Positions 43,600 through 52,177 of a DNA stretch of 64,000 nt are shown piece by piece. This stretch comes from Pseudomonas sp. Os17 (GTDB lineage: Bacteria > Pseudomonadota > Gammaproteobacteria > Pseudomonadales > Pseudomonadaceae): contig NZ_AP014627.1 of the NCBI RefSeq assembly GCF_001547895.1, positions 5,335,501 to 5,399,500 of the forward strand. The letters are read 5' to 3'. A program made the translations under genes and the position numbers. Below the pieces are notes generated by a model that was not told where the DNA came from, made no database searches, and was given only the letters and a program-made list of their open reading frames with translations. Within the stretch, counting starts at the first letter, position 1. Every line of letters begins with the position of its first letter.

Positions 43600-44481
43600 A
43601 TGAAACGCCTTCCCCCCCTGCCCGCGCTGCACACTTTTCTGGTCACCGCCCAGTGCTGCAACTTCACCCGCGCCGCCGAGCAACTGCACATCACGCAAGG
43701 CGCCGTGAGCCGGCAGATCGCCGGACTGGAAAGCCACCTGGGTTATCCGTTGTTCCAGCGCCAGGCCCGCGGCCTGAGCCTCACGGCCGAAGGCCGGGAA
43801 TGGCTGCCGCGGGTGCAGCAGGTGTTCGAACTGATCAATGGTGCGGTGGACGAGATCGGCGGGCGCAATCGCCACCTGCGGCTCAAGGCCCCGACCTGTG
43901 TGATGCGCTGGCTGCTGCCCCGCTTGCTGCAGTGGCAGAAGGAGCGCCCCGAGGTGCCGGTGCAACTGACCACGACCATTGCCCACGGGGTGGATTTCGG
44001 CCGCGAGCCGTTTGACGCGGCGGTGATGTATGGCGCGCCGCCGCCCCCGACCCTGGGCTCGCGGCACCTGTTCAATGAACAGCTGACCCCGGTCTGCTCC
44101 CAGCCGCTGCTGGAAGGCCCGGTACCGCTCAAAAGCCCAGCCGACCTGCAACAGCACCTGCTGTTGCACCCATCCCATGACCAACGGGACTGGCAGACCT
44201 GGCTCAAGGCCGCCGGTACGCCACTGGACACCCTGGGCAAGGGCCAGCACTTCGAAACCCTGGACCTGGCGATGTCCGTGGCGTCCCAGGGCACGGGCGT
44301 GGCGATTGGCGACTGGGCGTTGATTGGCGATGACCTGAGTGCCGGGCGGCTGGTCATGCCCTTTGAATTGAAGGTGCCCACGGGGCAGGCGTATTACCTG
44401 GTGTACCCGGAACGTCCGGGGCCTTCGGCGGCCCTGCAGGAACTGCTGGACTGGCTGGTGGAACAGGCCCGACAGCGCTGA
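43600..44481 (+). CDS. LysR family regulator (GcvA-like)
   Basis: From the ATG at 43600 the protein has 293 residues, with a winged helix N-terminus (RLPPLPALHTFLVTAQCCNFTRAAEQ, by position residues about 3-28) and the HITQGAVSRQIAGLE recognition helix region, then a substrate-binding domain. It belongs to the GcvA/AmpR-type branch. Its start lies 144 bp from the aruI start on the opposite strand, so it is the natural regulator of aruI and the aldehyde dehydrogenase. The inducer, perhaps arginine or 2-ketoarginine, is inferred. An in-frame ATG 15 bases earlier is possible. Confidence 0.87.
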   Translation: MKRLPPLPALHTFLVTAQCCNFTRAAEQLHITQGAVSRQIAGLESHLGYPLFQRQARGLSLTAEGREWLPRVQQVFELINGAVDEIGGRNRHLRLKAPTCVMRWLLPRLLQWQKERPEVPVQLTTTIAHGVDFGREPFDAAVMYGAPPPPTLGSRHLFNEQLTPVCSQPLLEGPVPLKSPADLQQHLLLHPSHDQRDWQTWLKAAGTPLDTLGKGQHFETLDLAMSVASQGTGVAIGDWALIGDDLSAGRLVMPFELKVPTGQAYYLVYPERPGPSAALQELLDWLVEQARQR

Positions 44482-44512
44482 AGCAGAAAACCTGATGCCG
44501 GTAGACAGCAAA

Positions 44513-44531
44513 AAGGCCCGCGTGGGGCCTT
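44513..44531 (+). terminator. Weak hairpin after the LysR gene
   Basis: AAGGCCC-GCGT-GGGGCCTT can pair with a mismatch; no long T-run follows. It precedes the stronger hairpin at 44549. Confidence 0.35.
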
Positions 44532-44548
44532 CGACACTGAGTGCAACA

Positions 44549-44583
44549 CCCCGTTAGCCGCCTGGAGCAGGCGGCTAACGGGG
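44549..44583. terminator. Perfect 14-bp hairpin between converging genes
   Basis: CCCCGTTAGCCGCC pairs perfectly with GGCGGCTAACGGGG around the loop TGGAGCA. It lies between the stop of the LysR gene and the stop of the SDR gene, as a two-way terminator would, but there is no T-run on either side. It may instead protect both mRNA ends. Confidence 0.6.
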
Positions 44584-44597
44584 CAATCGGCCGCTAA

Positions 44598-45212
44598 TCA
44601 GTAACCAACGGTGAAACGCTGACGGCGATGAGCCGGTTTTTCCACTTCATCGAGCAGGGCGATGGCGTAGTCGGCAAAGCTGATCCAGCTGCGGCCTTCG
44701 GCGCTCACCAAGAGATCGTCCTGGCCCAGGCGGAAGTGCCCGGTACGTTCACCTTCGACGAACTCCGCCGATGGCGAAAGGAAGGTCCAGTCCAGATCCT
44801 GCTCCTTGCGCAAGGTGTCCAGGTACACGCCACCGGCGCTGGCCTCGGCCTTGTACTCCTCCGGGAAGCCCGGGCTGTCGATGACCTTGCCGCCGCCGGG
44901 CAACAGCAGCGAACCGGCACCGCCGACCACCAGCAGACGCTTGACCCCGGCCTTTTTCACCGGATCGATGATGGCATTGGCCGGGATGGTGGAAAAATGC
45001 GCGGCACTGATCACCACGTCGTGACCGGCCACCGCCGCCTGCAACGCAGCACTGTCGGCCACATCCACTTCGCGGGTGACCACGCCGGCACGCTGGCCGA
45101 TCTTCGCTGTGCTACGGGCGATGGCGGTGACGCTGTGACCGCGACGCAGGGCTTCTTCCAGCAGTTGGCTACCGGCACGGCCGGTGGCGCCAATGATTGC
45201 GATGTTGCTCAT
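44598..45212 (-). CDS. Atypical short-chain dehydrogenase, NmrA/NAD(P)-binding type
   Basis: The 204-residue protein starts MSNIAIIGATGRAGSQLLEEAL, by position a complete GxxGxxG dinucleotide motif at residues 8-13. It lacks the YxxxK pair of classic SDRs and is like NmrA or YwnB-type NAD(P)-binding oxidoreductases. Cytoplasmic. Downstream of the MBL-fold gene with 69 bp between, so the two are probably one unit under the divergent LysR gene. Function is not known; related proteins are linked to oxidative stress or quinone reduction. Confidence 0.8.
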   Translation of the reverse strand: MSNIAIIGATGRAGSQLLEEALRRGHSVTAIARSTAKIGQRAGVVTREVDVADSAALQAAVAGHDVVISAAHFSTIPANAIIDPVKKAGVKRLLVVGGAGSLLLPGGGKVIDSPGFPEEYKAEASAGGVYLDTLRKEQDLDWTFLSPSAEFVEGERTGHFRLGQDDLLVSAEGRSWISFADYAIALLDEVEKPAHRRQRFTVGY

Positions 45213-45281
45213 GATGTGTCTCCAGTTGGCTAAGAGAGTACAGAGGCATCCGCCTCCACAGGGGAGCGGGTCAAACCGGTG

Positions 45282-46166
45282 TCACCACTTCATTTCGCCC
45301 TTGGCGACCTTGGCGCTCAGCTCCAGGGAGCTGTCTTCGCCCAGGTCCGGGTAACGCTTCTTCATGGCCGCGATCAGTGCGGCAGAATCCTTGGCCTTGG
45401 CTGTCTCTTCATCGAAGGCTTTGATGTAGTCCGCGGTGAAGTGCACCGGGGCCAGGGTACGGGCGCTGTCACCCAGGAAGTGCCCGGGGATCACGGTCTT
45501 GGGTTGCAGGCCCTCGATGGTCTTCAGGGTGCTCAGCCAGTCGGTATGGGACTGTGGCGTCTGGGTATCGGCCATCCACACGTGGATGTTTTCCGCGACC
45601 ACCACGCCACCGACCACCGCCTTGATCGACGGAATCCAGACAAAACTGCGGTCCGGCTGCTTGCCGTCCAGGCCGATGACTTCGAGCTTCTGCCCTTCCA
45701 GGGTCAGGCTGTGGCCCTTGAGCACACCGGGCACGATGGTCTTGGCCGGCACGTCAGCGCCCATTTTCGGGCCCCAGAACGCCAGCTTGCCGTCCACCGT
45801 GGCCTTGATGTGATCCACGGTCGGCTGCGAAGCCACGACCTTGGCGTCGGGGAAGGCGGCGGTCAGGGTGTCGAGGCCGAAGTAGTAGTCCGGGTCACCG
45901 TGGCTGATGTAGATGGTGGTCAGGTGCTTGCCGCTGGCGCGAATCTTTTCCACCAGTTGCTGGGCCTGGGACTTGCCGAACTGGGCGTCCACCAGGATGG
46001 CGTCCTTCTTGCCGCTGACCAGCACCGAGGTCACCGGGAAGATGGCATTGGCGCCCGGGTTGTAGACATCCAGTTGCAGGCTGGGCTCGGCGGCTGCGGC
46101 ATGGGCGGCAAAACCCAGGGTGGCGGTGGCCAGCAGCAGGCGTTTGAGTGAGGTGAATCCGATCAT
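45282..46166 (-). CDS. Exported MBL-fold hydrolase with unusual metal site
   Basis: The 294-residue protein has a signal peptide at about 1-26 (ending AAHAAAAEP) and a metallo-beta-lactamase fold. In place of HxHxDH the motif is SHGDPDYYFG: the first His and the Asp are kept, the second His is Asp and the last His is Tyr. The later PGH motif is kept. So zinc binding, if any, must differ from the norm. Members of this subfamily are periplasmic and of unknown substrate. It is divergent from a LysR gene, 113 bp away. The SDR gene follows on the same strand. Confidence 0.82.
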   Translation of the reverse strand: MIGFTSLKRLLLATATLGFAAHAAAAEPSLQLDVYNPGANAIFPVTSVLVSGKKDAILVDAQFGKSQAQQLVEKIRASGKHLTTIYISHGDPDYYFGLDTLTAAFPDAKVVASQPTVDHIKATVDGKLAFWGPKMGADVPAKTIVPGVLKGHSLTLEGQKLEVIGLDGKQPDRSFVWIPSIKAVVGGVVVAENIHVWMADTQTPQSHTDWLSTLKTIEGLQPKTVIPGHFLGDSARTLAPVHFTADYIKAFDEETAKAKDSAALIAAMKKRYPDLGEDSSLELSAKVAKGEMKW

Positions 46167-46279
46167 GAAGGCAGCTCCGGCATCGATTGACAGGTGAGAA
46201 GTGGAGCAAGCTTAGTTGCCAGTCTCGTTACAAAAAATGCGATGCTTGAACATAGTTTGTTTCTGAAAGCGGGCAAATC

Positions 46280-47185
46280 ATGGATCGTCTCCAAGCAATG
46301 CGGGTATTCGTCACCGTCGTCGACCTGGGCAGCCAATCGGCCGCCGCCGACCACCTGGACCTGTCGCGACCGGTGGTTTCACGCTATCTGGCGGAGTTGG
46401 AGGACTGGGTCGGCGCGCGGTTGATGCACCGCACCACGCGCAAGCTGAGTCTGACCGCCGCCGGCGGCGAGATCCTGCCCCGCTGTCGACAGATGCTGGA
46501 GTTGTCCAACGACATGCAGGCGGCGGTCGGCGAACCTGATGACGCGCCCCGCGGGCTGCTGCGCATCAGCGTCAGTACCTCGTTCGGCCAATCGCAACTG
46601 GCCGATGCCATGGCCGACTACGTCAAACGCTATCCGGGCGTGAGCATCGACCTGCAGATGCTCGATCGCACGGTGAACCTGGTGGATGAGCGCATCGACC
46701 TGGCCATCCGTACCAGCAACGACCTGGATCCGAACCTGATCGCCCGCCGCCTGACCGTCTGCCGCTCGGTGATCTGCGCGTCCCCGGCCTATCTGCGCGA
46801 ACACCCGGCACCGCAACGGGTGGAAGAGCTGAGCCGGCACAACTGCCTGACCCACTCCTACTTCGGCAAGAGCCTGTGGCATTTCGAACAGGACGGCGAG
46901 CAGGTGTCAGTACCGGTACAGGGCAACATCAGCGCCAACGAAGCCAGCACCCTGCTGCGCGCCACCGTGGCCGGCGCCGGTATCGCCATGCTCCCCAGCT
47001 ACCAGGCCGGGGAGTACATCAAGCGCGCAGAGCTGGTGCGCCTGCTGCCCCATGCCGAACCGCGCAAGATGAACATGTACGCGGTCTACGCCTCACGCAA
47101 GCACATGCCCGCCACCCTACGCAGCATGCTGGACTTCCTGGTCCTCAGATTCCCCCAGGAACCGCTCTGGGACGTGGGGCTCTAG
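46280..47185 (+). CDS. LysR family transcriptional regulator
   Basis: The 301-residue protein has the winged helix (MDRLQAMRVFVTVVDLGS, residues 1-18) with the SRPVVSRYLAELE recognition region, then the CrgA/YafC-type effector domain. The HTH is typical of LysR repressors or activators that control adjacent oxidoreductase genes. Its start is 113 bp from that of the exported MBL-fold gene, so it most likely regulates that gene and the SDR gene. The inducer is unknown. The ATG at 46280 has a weak ribosome site. Confidence 0.87.
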   Translation: MDRLQAMRVFVTVVDLGSQSAAADHLDLSRPVVSRYLAELEDWVGARLMHRTTRKLSLTAAGGEILPRCRQMLELSNDMQAAVGEPDDAPRGLLRISVSTSFGQSQLADAMADYVKRYPGVSIDLQMLDRTVNLVDERIDLAIRTSNDLDPNLIARRLTVCRSVICASPAYLREHPAPQRVEELSRHNCLTHSYFGKSLWHFEQDGEQVSVPVQGNISANEASTLLRATVAGAGIAMLPSYQAGEYIKRAELVRLLPHAEPRKMNMYAVYASRKHMPATLRSMLDFLVLRFPQEPLWDVGL

Positions 47186-47314
47186 CCATACGATCGAACC
47201 GCTGAATACCTCGCCAATCAGACCGGCCAGCGGTCTGGCAAGCAACGGCAACTGACCTATGCTCATAACAGTACCCCCTCAAATGACGGGGGTATTGGTT
47301 CAGAGGTTTTAGCC

Positions 47315-47491
47315 ATGAACGTCAAGACAAGAAGGTACCTGGCCATCTTCATGACCTGCACCGTGACCCTGGCGCTTTACGGTACCGCGGCTTATCGCGT
47401 CGAGCAGGCCCGCATGCAGCCGCGCAACTACGCCAGCTGCAACCTGGAACGCTGCATCCCCCACAACGCCACCCTGAACGCCCTCAGGTGA
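47315..47491 (+). CDS. Small single-helix membrane protein
   Basis: A 58-codon frame starts MNVKTRRYLAIFMTCTVTLA and has one hydrophobic helix at about residues 8-26, after a positively charged N-terminus, and a short C-terminal part with two cysteines (ASCNLERC). An AGAGG ribosome site precedes the ATG. It is too short for usual gene callers. Its last eight bases overlap the end of the AraC gene on the other strand. No family is recognised; it may be an inner membrane or periplasmic small protein. Confidence 0.55.
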   Translation: MNVKTRRYLAIFMTCTVTLALYGTAAYRVEQARMQPRNYASCNLERCIPHNATLNALR

Positions 47492-48398
47492 GTGACGACG
47501 CCACGCCGTCTCCGGCCTGATCGGCCTTGAGCCGGTCGCGGAACACCTTGGGCGAGATGCCTTCGCGGCGCCGGAACAGCCGGGTGAAGTTGGTGGGGTC
47601 GGAAAACCCCAGCTCATCGGAGATCTCGTAGATGGTCATCCCGGTGTAGGTCAGCAGGCGCTTGGCTTCCAGCAACTGGCGCTGGTGGATGATCTGCAGC
47701 GCCGGTTGCCCGGCCAGCTCACGACAGGTGCCATTGAGGTGCGACACCGAGATACCGAGTTTCTGCGCCAGATCCTCGACCTTCAGATGCTCGCGGTAAT
47801 GGGCCTCGACCAACTGAATGAAGCCATTGAAATATTCCCGGGCGCGCTGCGGACGCTGGCTGGCACTGCTGCACTGCAGAGCCCGGCGCCCGATCCAGAC
47901 CACGATCGTGCTCACCAGCGCATGCATGAGCATTTCCCGGGCAGGTTGCTGTCCCTGGTATTCATTCTGCAGGGCGGCGAACTGCCCGTTCAGGTATTGC
48001 GTATCCTCCCCGGCCGGATAGCTGCCCGACTTCGCCAGGGCAGTTGCCGAGGCTCCCAACTGAGCTTGCAAGTGGCTGACCAGCGGCGCTGCCAGAGTCA
48101 CGACAAAGCCTTCGATGTCTTCGGAAAAACGAAAGCCGTGCACCGACAGCGGTGGCAACACCTGGACCAGCGGCTCGTCCAGCAGCCTGTGCTGCCCTTC
48201 GACCTGCAACTGCGCCTGCCCGCGACTGATAAACAGCAACTGGCAGAGGTCGGCGTGTCGATGGGGTTTTATTTCCCAATGGTGCTCGCGGCTGCGCTGG
48301 CTGATGGGTTCGCAATGAAGCAGGTCCGGGGTCGGCCAGCCCAGGCTTTCGCCATAGAGTTTGAACACGGGAATGGGCGCAAGGGCAGGCTTGTTCAT
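47484..48398 (-). CDS. AraC family regulator, PobR-like
   Basis: From the ATG at 48398 the protein has 304 residues. The N-terminal part (PIPVFKLYGESLGWPTPDLL, then an HRHADLCQLLFI cupin segment) resembles PobR, the 4-hydroxybenzoate-responsive activator. The C-terminal part has two helix-turn-helix motifs, with LAQKLGISVSHLNGTCRELA and ISDELGFSDPTNFTRLFRRREG, by position about 230-290. No pobA hydroxylase gene is adjacent; the divergent gene is a drug-type exporter, so the regulon may differ. The aromatic ligand is inferred. Confidence 0.82.
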   Translation of the reverse strand: MNKPALAPIPVFKLYGESLGWPTPDLLHCEPISQRSREHHWEIKPHRHADLCQLLFISRGQAQLQVEGQHRLLDEPLVQVLPPLSVHGFRFSEDIEGFVVTLAAPLVSHLQAQLGASATALAKSGSYPAGEDTQYLNGQFAALQNEYQGQQPAREMLMHALVSTIVVWIGRRALQCSSASQRPQRAREYFNGFIQLVEAHYREHLKVEDLAQKLGISVSHLNGTCRELAGQPALQIIHQRQLLEAKRLLTYTGMTIYEISDELGFSDPTNFTRLFRRREGISPKVFRDRLKADQAGDGVASSLT

Positions 48399-48709
48399 CA
48401 CTACAGTCCAGGCCTCAGAGTATCGGGGGGACATTTGCACCGATCGGCGAAATGCTCGGGTAACCGCCAGGTTCCACCGGTCAATTGACAGGTTCACCCA
48501 GGAAAAATGCAAGCACCGCAAACACAAATGAACATTCGTACAGTCAAGGTTCAGGCTGCCGGTACAGGGCCGACACTATACAGAATGCGTCCCATTACCC
48601 GGCATCAGCAAGTGCCACAAAGCTTTTCCGGAACGCGGCAGACGAGATGGTCTGGCGCGACACCCCGAGTTGAAAAACCTGCATGAAAATCTCCCGGCAC
48701 CAGGCTGGC

Positions 48710-48734
48710 GGAGCTATCCGATAGCTCCCTATCG
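48710..48734. promoter_or_regulatory. Interlocked palindromes upstream of the exporter gene
   Basis: GGAGCTATC-C-GATAGCTCC is a perfect 9-bp inverted repeat (48710-48728). Its right arm is shared with a second repeat, CGATAG-CTCC-CTATCG (48719-48734). The set lies where a -35 region would be, so it could be an operator that blocks the promoter. The binding protein is unknown. Confidence 0.6.
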
Positions 48735-48736
48735 AG

Positions 48737-48742
48737 TACACT
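48737..48742 (+). promoter_or_regulatory. Candidate -10 element for the exporter gene
   Basis: TACACT lies 58 bp before the GTG start, immediately after the interlocked palindromes, which would occupy the -35 position. Confidence 0.4.
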
Positions 48743-48800
48743 GGCGCCTAACCCCGCCGGCCTTGCCGCACCGGGTCAATTACCGCCCGCAGGTTCTTTC

Positions 48801-50315
48801 GTGACTCACCTCCAACAACCCGTCCCGACCAAACCGGCCATCCGCAGCGTGCTGATCGCCCTGATGCTGGCGATCTTTCTCGGCGCCCTGGACCAGACCA
48901 TCGTCGCTGTCTCCATGCCGGCCATTTCCGCCCAGTTCAAGGATGTCAGCCTGCTGGCCTGGGTCATCTCCGGCTACATGGTGGCAATGACCGTGGCCGT
49001 GCCGATCTACGGCAAGCTCGGCGATCTCTATGGCCGGCGACGGCTGATGCTGTTCGGCATGGGCCTGTTCACCCTGGCGTCGCTGTTCTGCGGCCTGGCA
49101 CAGAACATGGAGCAACTGGTGCTGGCGCGGATAGTCCAGGGCATCGGTGCCGGCGGCATGATCTCGGTGAGTCAGGCGATCATCGGCGACATAGTCCCGC
49201 CCCGGGAGCGCGGTCGCTACCAAGGCTACTTCAGCAGCATGTACGCGGTGGCCAGTGTCGCCGGCCCGGTGCTGGGCGGCTACATGACCGAGTTTCTCTC
49301 ATGGCGCTGGGTGTTTCTGATCAACCTGCCCCTGGGCCTGGGCGCCTGGTGGGTGGCCCATCGCACCCTGGTAGGGTTGCCGGTGCCCCAGCGCAAACCG
49401 ATCATCGACTACCTCGGCACCGTGCTGCTGATCATCGGCCTGAGCGCCCTGCTGCTGGGCATCACGCAGGTGGGCCAGGGCCATTCCTGGCGCAGTGCCG
49501 ACGTGCTCGACCTGCTGGCCATCGCCGTCATCGTCCTGGCCCTGTTCGTCTGGCATGAACGACGGGCCCGGGAACCCCTGCTGCCGATGCACCTGTTCGC
49601 CAACCGCAACGCGCTGCTGTGCTGGTGCACGATCTTCTTCACCAGCTTCCAGGCCATCTCGCTGATCGTGCTGATGCCGCTGCGCTTTCAGAGCATCACC
49701 GGGGCCGGGGCCGACAGCGCCGCCCTGCACCTGCTGCCCCTGGCCATGGGCCTGCCCATGGGCGCCTACTGCGCCGGCCGCCTGACCTCGGTGACCGGAC
49801 GCTATAAACCCATGATCCTCAGTGGCGCGCTGCTGATGCCGCTGGCGATTCTCGGCATGGCCCTGGTGCCGCCCCAAGCGCTGCTGCCGAGCGGCCTGTG
49901 CATGTTGCTCTGCGGAATCGCCAGCGGCATGCAGTTCCCCACCTCCCTGGTGGGCAGCCAGAACTCGGTGGAGCAGCGGGACATCGGCGTCGCCACCAGC
50001 ACCACCAACCTGTTTCGCGCCCTGGGCGGTGCGGTGGGGGTGGCGCTGATGTCGGCGCTGCTGCTGGCCTTGCTGCAGGATTCCAGCCTGGCCCATTTAA
50101 GCGGCGCCGGGCTGATGGGCGAAGGCCAATCCGGCAACGCGCTGCTGGACGGCCTGAATGCCGCCCCCGGTCCCGCGCGGGAGGCCTTGCGCAACGAACT
50201 GTTGCTGACCTTCCGTCATCTGCTGCTGGTCAGTGCCGGGGTTTCCCTGCTGGGTCTGGCGGCGGCCATCGCCATGCCCAACCGGCTGTTGCGCGGGCGT
50301 GAAGACAAGGCCTGA
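48801..50315 (+). CDS. MDR-type MFS exporter, DHA2 (EmrB/QacA) family, 14 TM
   Basis: The GTG start gives a 504-residue protein with 14 predicted helices. It has the DHA2 motifs LGALDQTIVAVSMPAI near the first helix, GKLGDLYGRRRLML between helices 2 and 3 and GPVLGGYM in helix 5 (the antiporter motif). It would export toxic organic compounds with proton influx, across the inner membrane; no membrane-fusion or outer membrane partner gene is adjacent. The palindromes upstream suggest regulation by a repressor not encoded next door. Substrates are not predictable. Confidence 0.88.
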   Translation: MTHLQQPVPTKPAIRSVLIALMLAIFLGALDQTIVAVSMPAISAQFKDVSLLAWVISGYMVAMTVAVPIYGKLGDLYGRRRLMLFGMGLFTLASLFCGLAQNMEQLVLARIVQGIGAGGMISVSQAIIGDIVPPRERGRYQGYFSSMYAVASVAGPVLGGYMTEFLSWRWVFLINLPLGLGAWWVAHRTLVGLPVPQRKPIIDYLGTVLLIIGLSALLLGITQVGQGHSWRSADVLDLLAIAVIVLALFVWHERRAREPLLPMHLFANRNALLCWCTIFFTSFQAISLIVLMPLRFQSITGAGADSAALHLLPLAMGLPMGAYCAGRLTSVTGRYKPMILSGALLMPLAILGMALVPPQALLPSGLCMLLCGIASGMQFPTSLVGSQNSVEQRDIGVATSTTNLFRALGGAVGVALMSALLLALLQDSSLAHLSGAGLMGEGQSGNALLDGLNAAPGPAREALRNELLLTFRHLLLVSAGVSLLGLAAAIAMPNRLLRGREDKA

Positions 50316-50371
50316 GGGACCACCCGCCGCCAGCCGCCGGACCAGGGCGGCCAGCGGCCCGCAACCGGGAG

Positions 50372-51220
50372 TCAGGGGCTGTAGTAGCCCACCGCAACCA
50401 GCACCCGGCCCACCTTGCGCAGATAGGCGTGCTTGTCCTCGACCTTGCCGGTCACCGGATTCTTCCAGCGGTACTGGTATTCCCCCTGGTCCTGGCGAGC
50501 CATGAGCGCCAGGATCGGTTCCCCCACCGGCTTGCCCTCGGGATCCCTGATCTTGGCGAAATCGGTGTTGAGCAGCCGCAGGTTGGTGCCGTGGGCCAGA
50601 TAGCGCCGGCTGTCGAGGTCCACCACGAACACATACAGATCGTCTTCGAGAAACCCGCCCCGCAGATCATTGATGGCTTTGAGGGTGCCGGCGCGGTCGC
50701 GCTCCAAGGCCGTGGCCGCCCGTTCCAGCAAGGCCTTGGCCTGGTCGGCCGAGGCCCGTGGCAGGTAATACCCCACTGCCAGGATGCGCTCGCCGATACG
50801 CTGGAAATACACATGCTTGCGCTCGATCTTGCCGTCGGCCCAGTTCTGCCAGCGGTATTCGGCCTGCTGGATGCCATTGGCCTCGGGAGTCTTCAGCGCG
50901 TCCTTGAACGCCTTGCGCAGGTCCGGCCCCAGTACCTCGGAGACATCACGGCCAATCAGCGCCGACGAAGGACCGCCACTGGCCAGCATCACGCCCCGGG
51001 TATCGACCACGAACACATAACGATCGCGATCGACGAACTCGCCTTGATGACTGAACGCCGCGAACGCCTTGTCACCCTGGTCGTGGTAATAACGCAGGGC
51101 CTTTTCCAGCAAGGCGCGGGCCGCCACCGAATCATCGGCAGCCGGTACCGCCGCCTGCAGCGACCCCATGCAGAGCCACAGCAGCCATCCCAGCCAGGTC
51201 GTTTTCTTCACTCGCCTCAT
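50372..51220 (-). CDS. Exported protein of two tandem Cache domains
   Basis: The 282-residue protein has a signal peptide at about 1-24 and then two Cache domains that repeat each other: YVFVVDTRGVMLASG ... GERILAVGYYLP in the first and YVFVVDLDSRRYLAHG ... GRVLVAVGYYSP in the second, with KHVYFQRIG and KHAYLRKVG in between. There is no kinase, methyl-acceptor or cyclase domain attached, so it is a periplasmic binding protein and not a receptor by itself. Ligand unknown. Ribosome site GAGGAGCG precedes the ATG. Confidence 0.82.
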   Translation of the reverse strand: MRRVKKTTWLGWLLWLCMGSLQAAVPAADDSVAARALLEKALRYYHDQGDKAFAAFSHQGEFVDRDRYVFVVDTRGVMLASGGPSSALIGRDVSEVLGPDLRKAFKDALKTPEANGIQQAEYRWQNWADGKIERKHVYFQRIGERILAVGYYLPRASADQAKALLERAATALERDRAGTLKAINDLRGGFLEDDLYVFVVDLDSRRYLAHGTNLRLLNTDFAKIRDPEGKPVGEPILALMARQDQGEYQYRWKNPVTGKVEDKHAYLRKVGRVLVAVGYYSP

Positions 51221-51337
51221 CGCTCGCTCCTCGTTCCCGTTGGCGTGTGAAGAGCGTAGACGGCGGCAGGATATGGTCGAGTATTCAGCAAACCCTGGCT
51301 GGCCCTCCCCCGCCACCACAGGCGGGGGGCTGAGCCT

Positions 51338-52177
51338 TCAAGGACGGTTGTTGATCTGCTGCTGCAGGTTCTGGATCTGGCTTTGCAGGGTATTGATGTT
51401 GCGGGTGACCTGACCACGGAAGGCATCGAACTCGGCAGTGCTGGCGCCGTTCTGCGCGGCGGCGGGACGATTGTCCTGTTCGCTCTTGAGCACCACCAGT
51501 TCCTGTTCCAGGCGCTCGATTGCGGCGCTCGGGTTGCCCTGTTTTTTCAGCGCGGCCAGATCGGCGTTCAGACTCTTGAGCTGGGCATCGAGCTTGCCGG
51601 CATCGCTCTGGGCGCCCTTGAGGCTCGCCAGCTCAGCACTCAGGGCTTTGACCTGGGCCTGCAACTGGCTGTTGGCCGCCTGCTGTTCGCTGGTCTGGGC
51701 ACTCATCTGCGCCAGGCGCTTGTCCAGGTCGGTGGCCTGGCCCGCCACGCCCTGCTGCTGTCGGCTCTGGTCCTGCAAGCGGCTTTCCAACTGTTTGATC
51801 TGCAGCTTCAACGCTTCGCTGTCGGTGGTGACATTGGTCTGGCTGGCCACCACCTTGCCGGAAATGTCCTGCAAGCGTCCGGCCGCCTCTTCGCTGATCC
51901 TGGCGAAGCTTTCCTGGGTCGCCACCAGCTGCTGCTCCATCAGCGAGATCTGCTGAAAGCTCCACCAGGCCAGACCGATGAAGGCAAAGAACAGCGCACC
52001 GACCAGTGCCCACAAAGGACCGGTGCTGGGCCCCTTGACCTTGACCACCGGGGTGCTGCGCGAATGCACGGTGGTGCGTTCGCGGGCAGCGTGGGTGGTG
52101 GGGAAGACATCGTCGTCGAGGGGATCGGCGCGCAGACTTGGAACGTCATCGAAGTCATCGTGTGCATCGTTACGCAT
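51338..52177 (-). CDS. Single-pass membrane protein with a long coiled coil
   Basis: From the ATG at 52177 the protein has 279 residues: an acidic cytoplasmic N-terminus of about 60 residues (MRNDAHDDFDDVPSL), one membrane helix around 61-80, and then a continuous heptad-rich coiled coil to the C-terminus with many Q, L and K (for example IKQLESRLQDQSRQQ). The topology places the coil in the periplasm. No enzymatic motif is visible. It resembles proteins annotated as ATPase or hypothetical in Pseudomonas, without function. The next gene, the epimerase, lies 100 bp away on the same strand. Confidence 0.75.
   Translation of the reverse strand: MRNDAHDDFDDVPSLRADPLDDDVFPTTHAARERTTVHSRSTPVVKVKGPSTGPLWALVGALFFAFIGLAWWSFQQISLMEQQLVATQESFARISEEAAGRLQDISGKVVASQTNVTTDSEALKLQIKQLESRLQDQSRQQQGVAGQATDLDKRLAQMSAQTSEQQAANSQLQAQVKALSAELASLKGAQSDAGKLDAQLKSLNADLAALKKQGNPSAAIERLEQELVVLKSEQDNRPAAAQNGASTAEFDAFRGQVTRNINTLQSQIQNLQQQINNRP

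Larger units (their letters stand above)
48399..48800. other. Long divergent spacer between the PobR-like and exporter genes
   Basis: This 402-bp spacer holds interlocked palindromes at 48710-48734 with a TACACT -10-like element at 48737-48742 just downstream, on the exporter side. A TACACT/TATACAG segment near 48572-48580 could be a -10 for the AraC gene in reverse. No reading frame with a ribosome site was seen. Confidence 0.5.
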
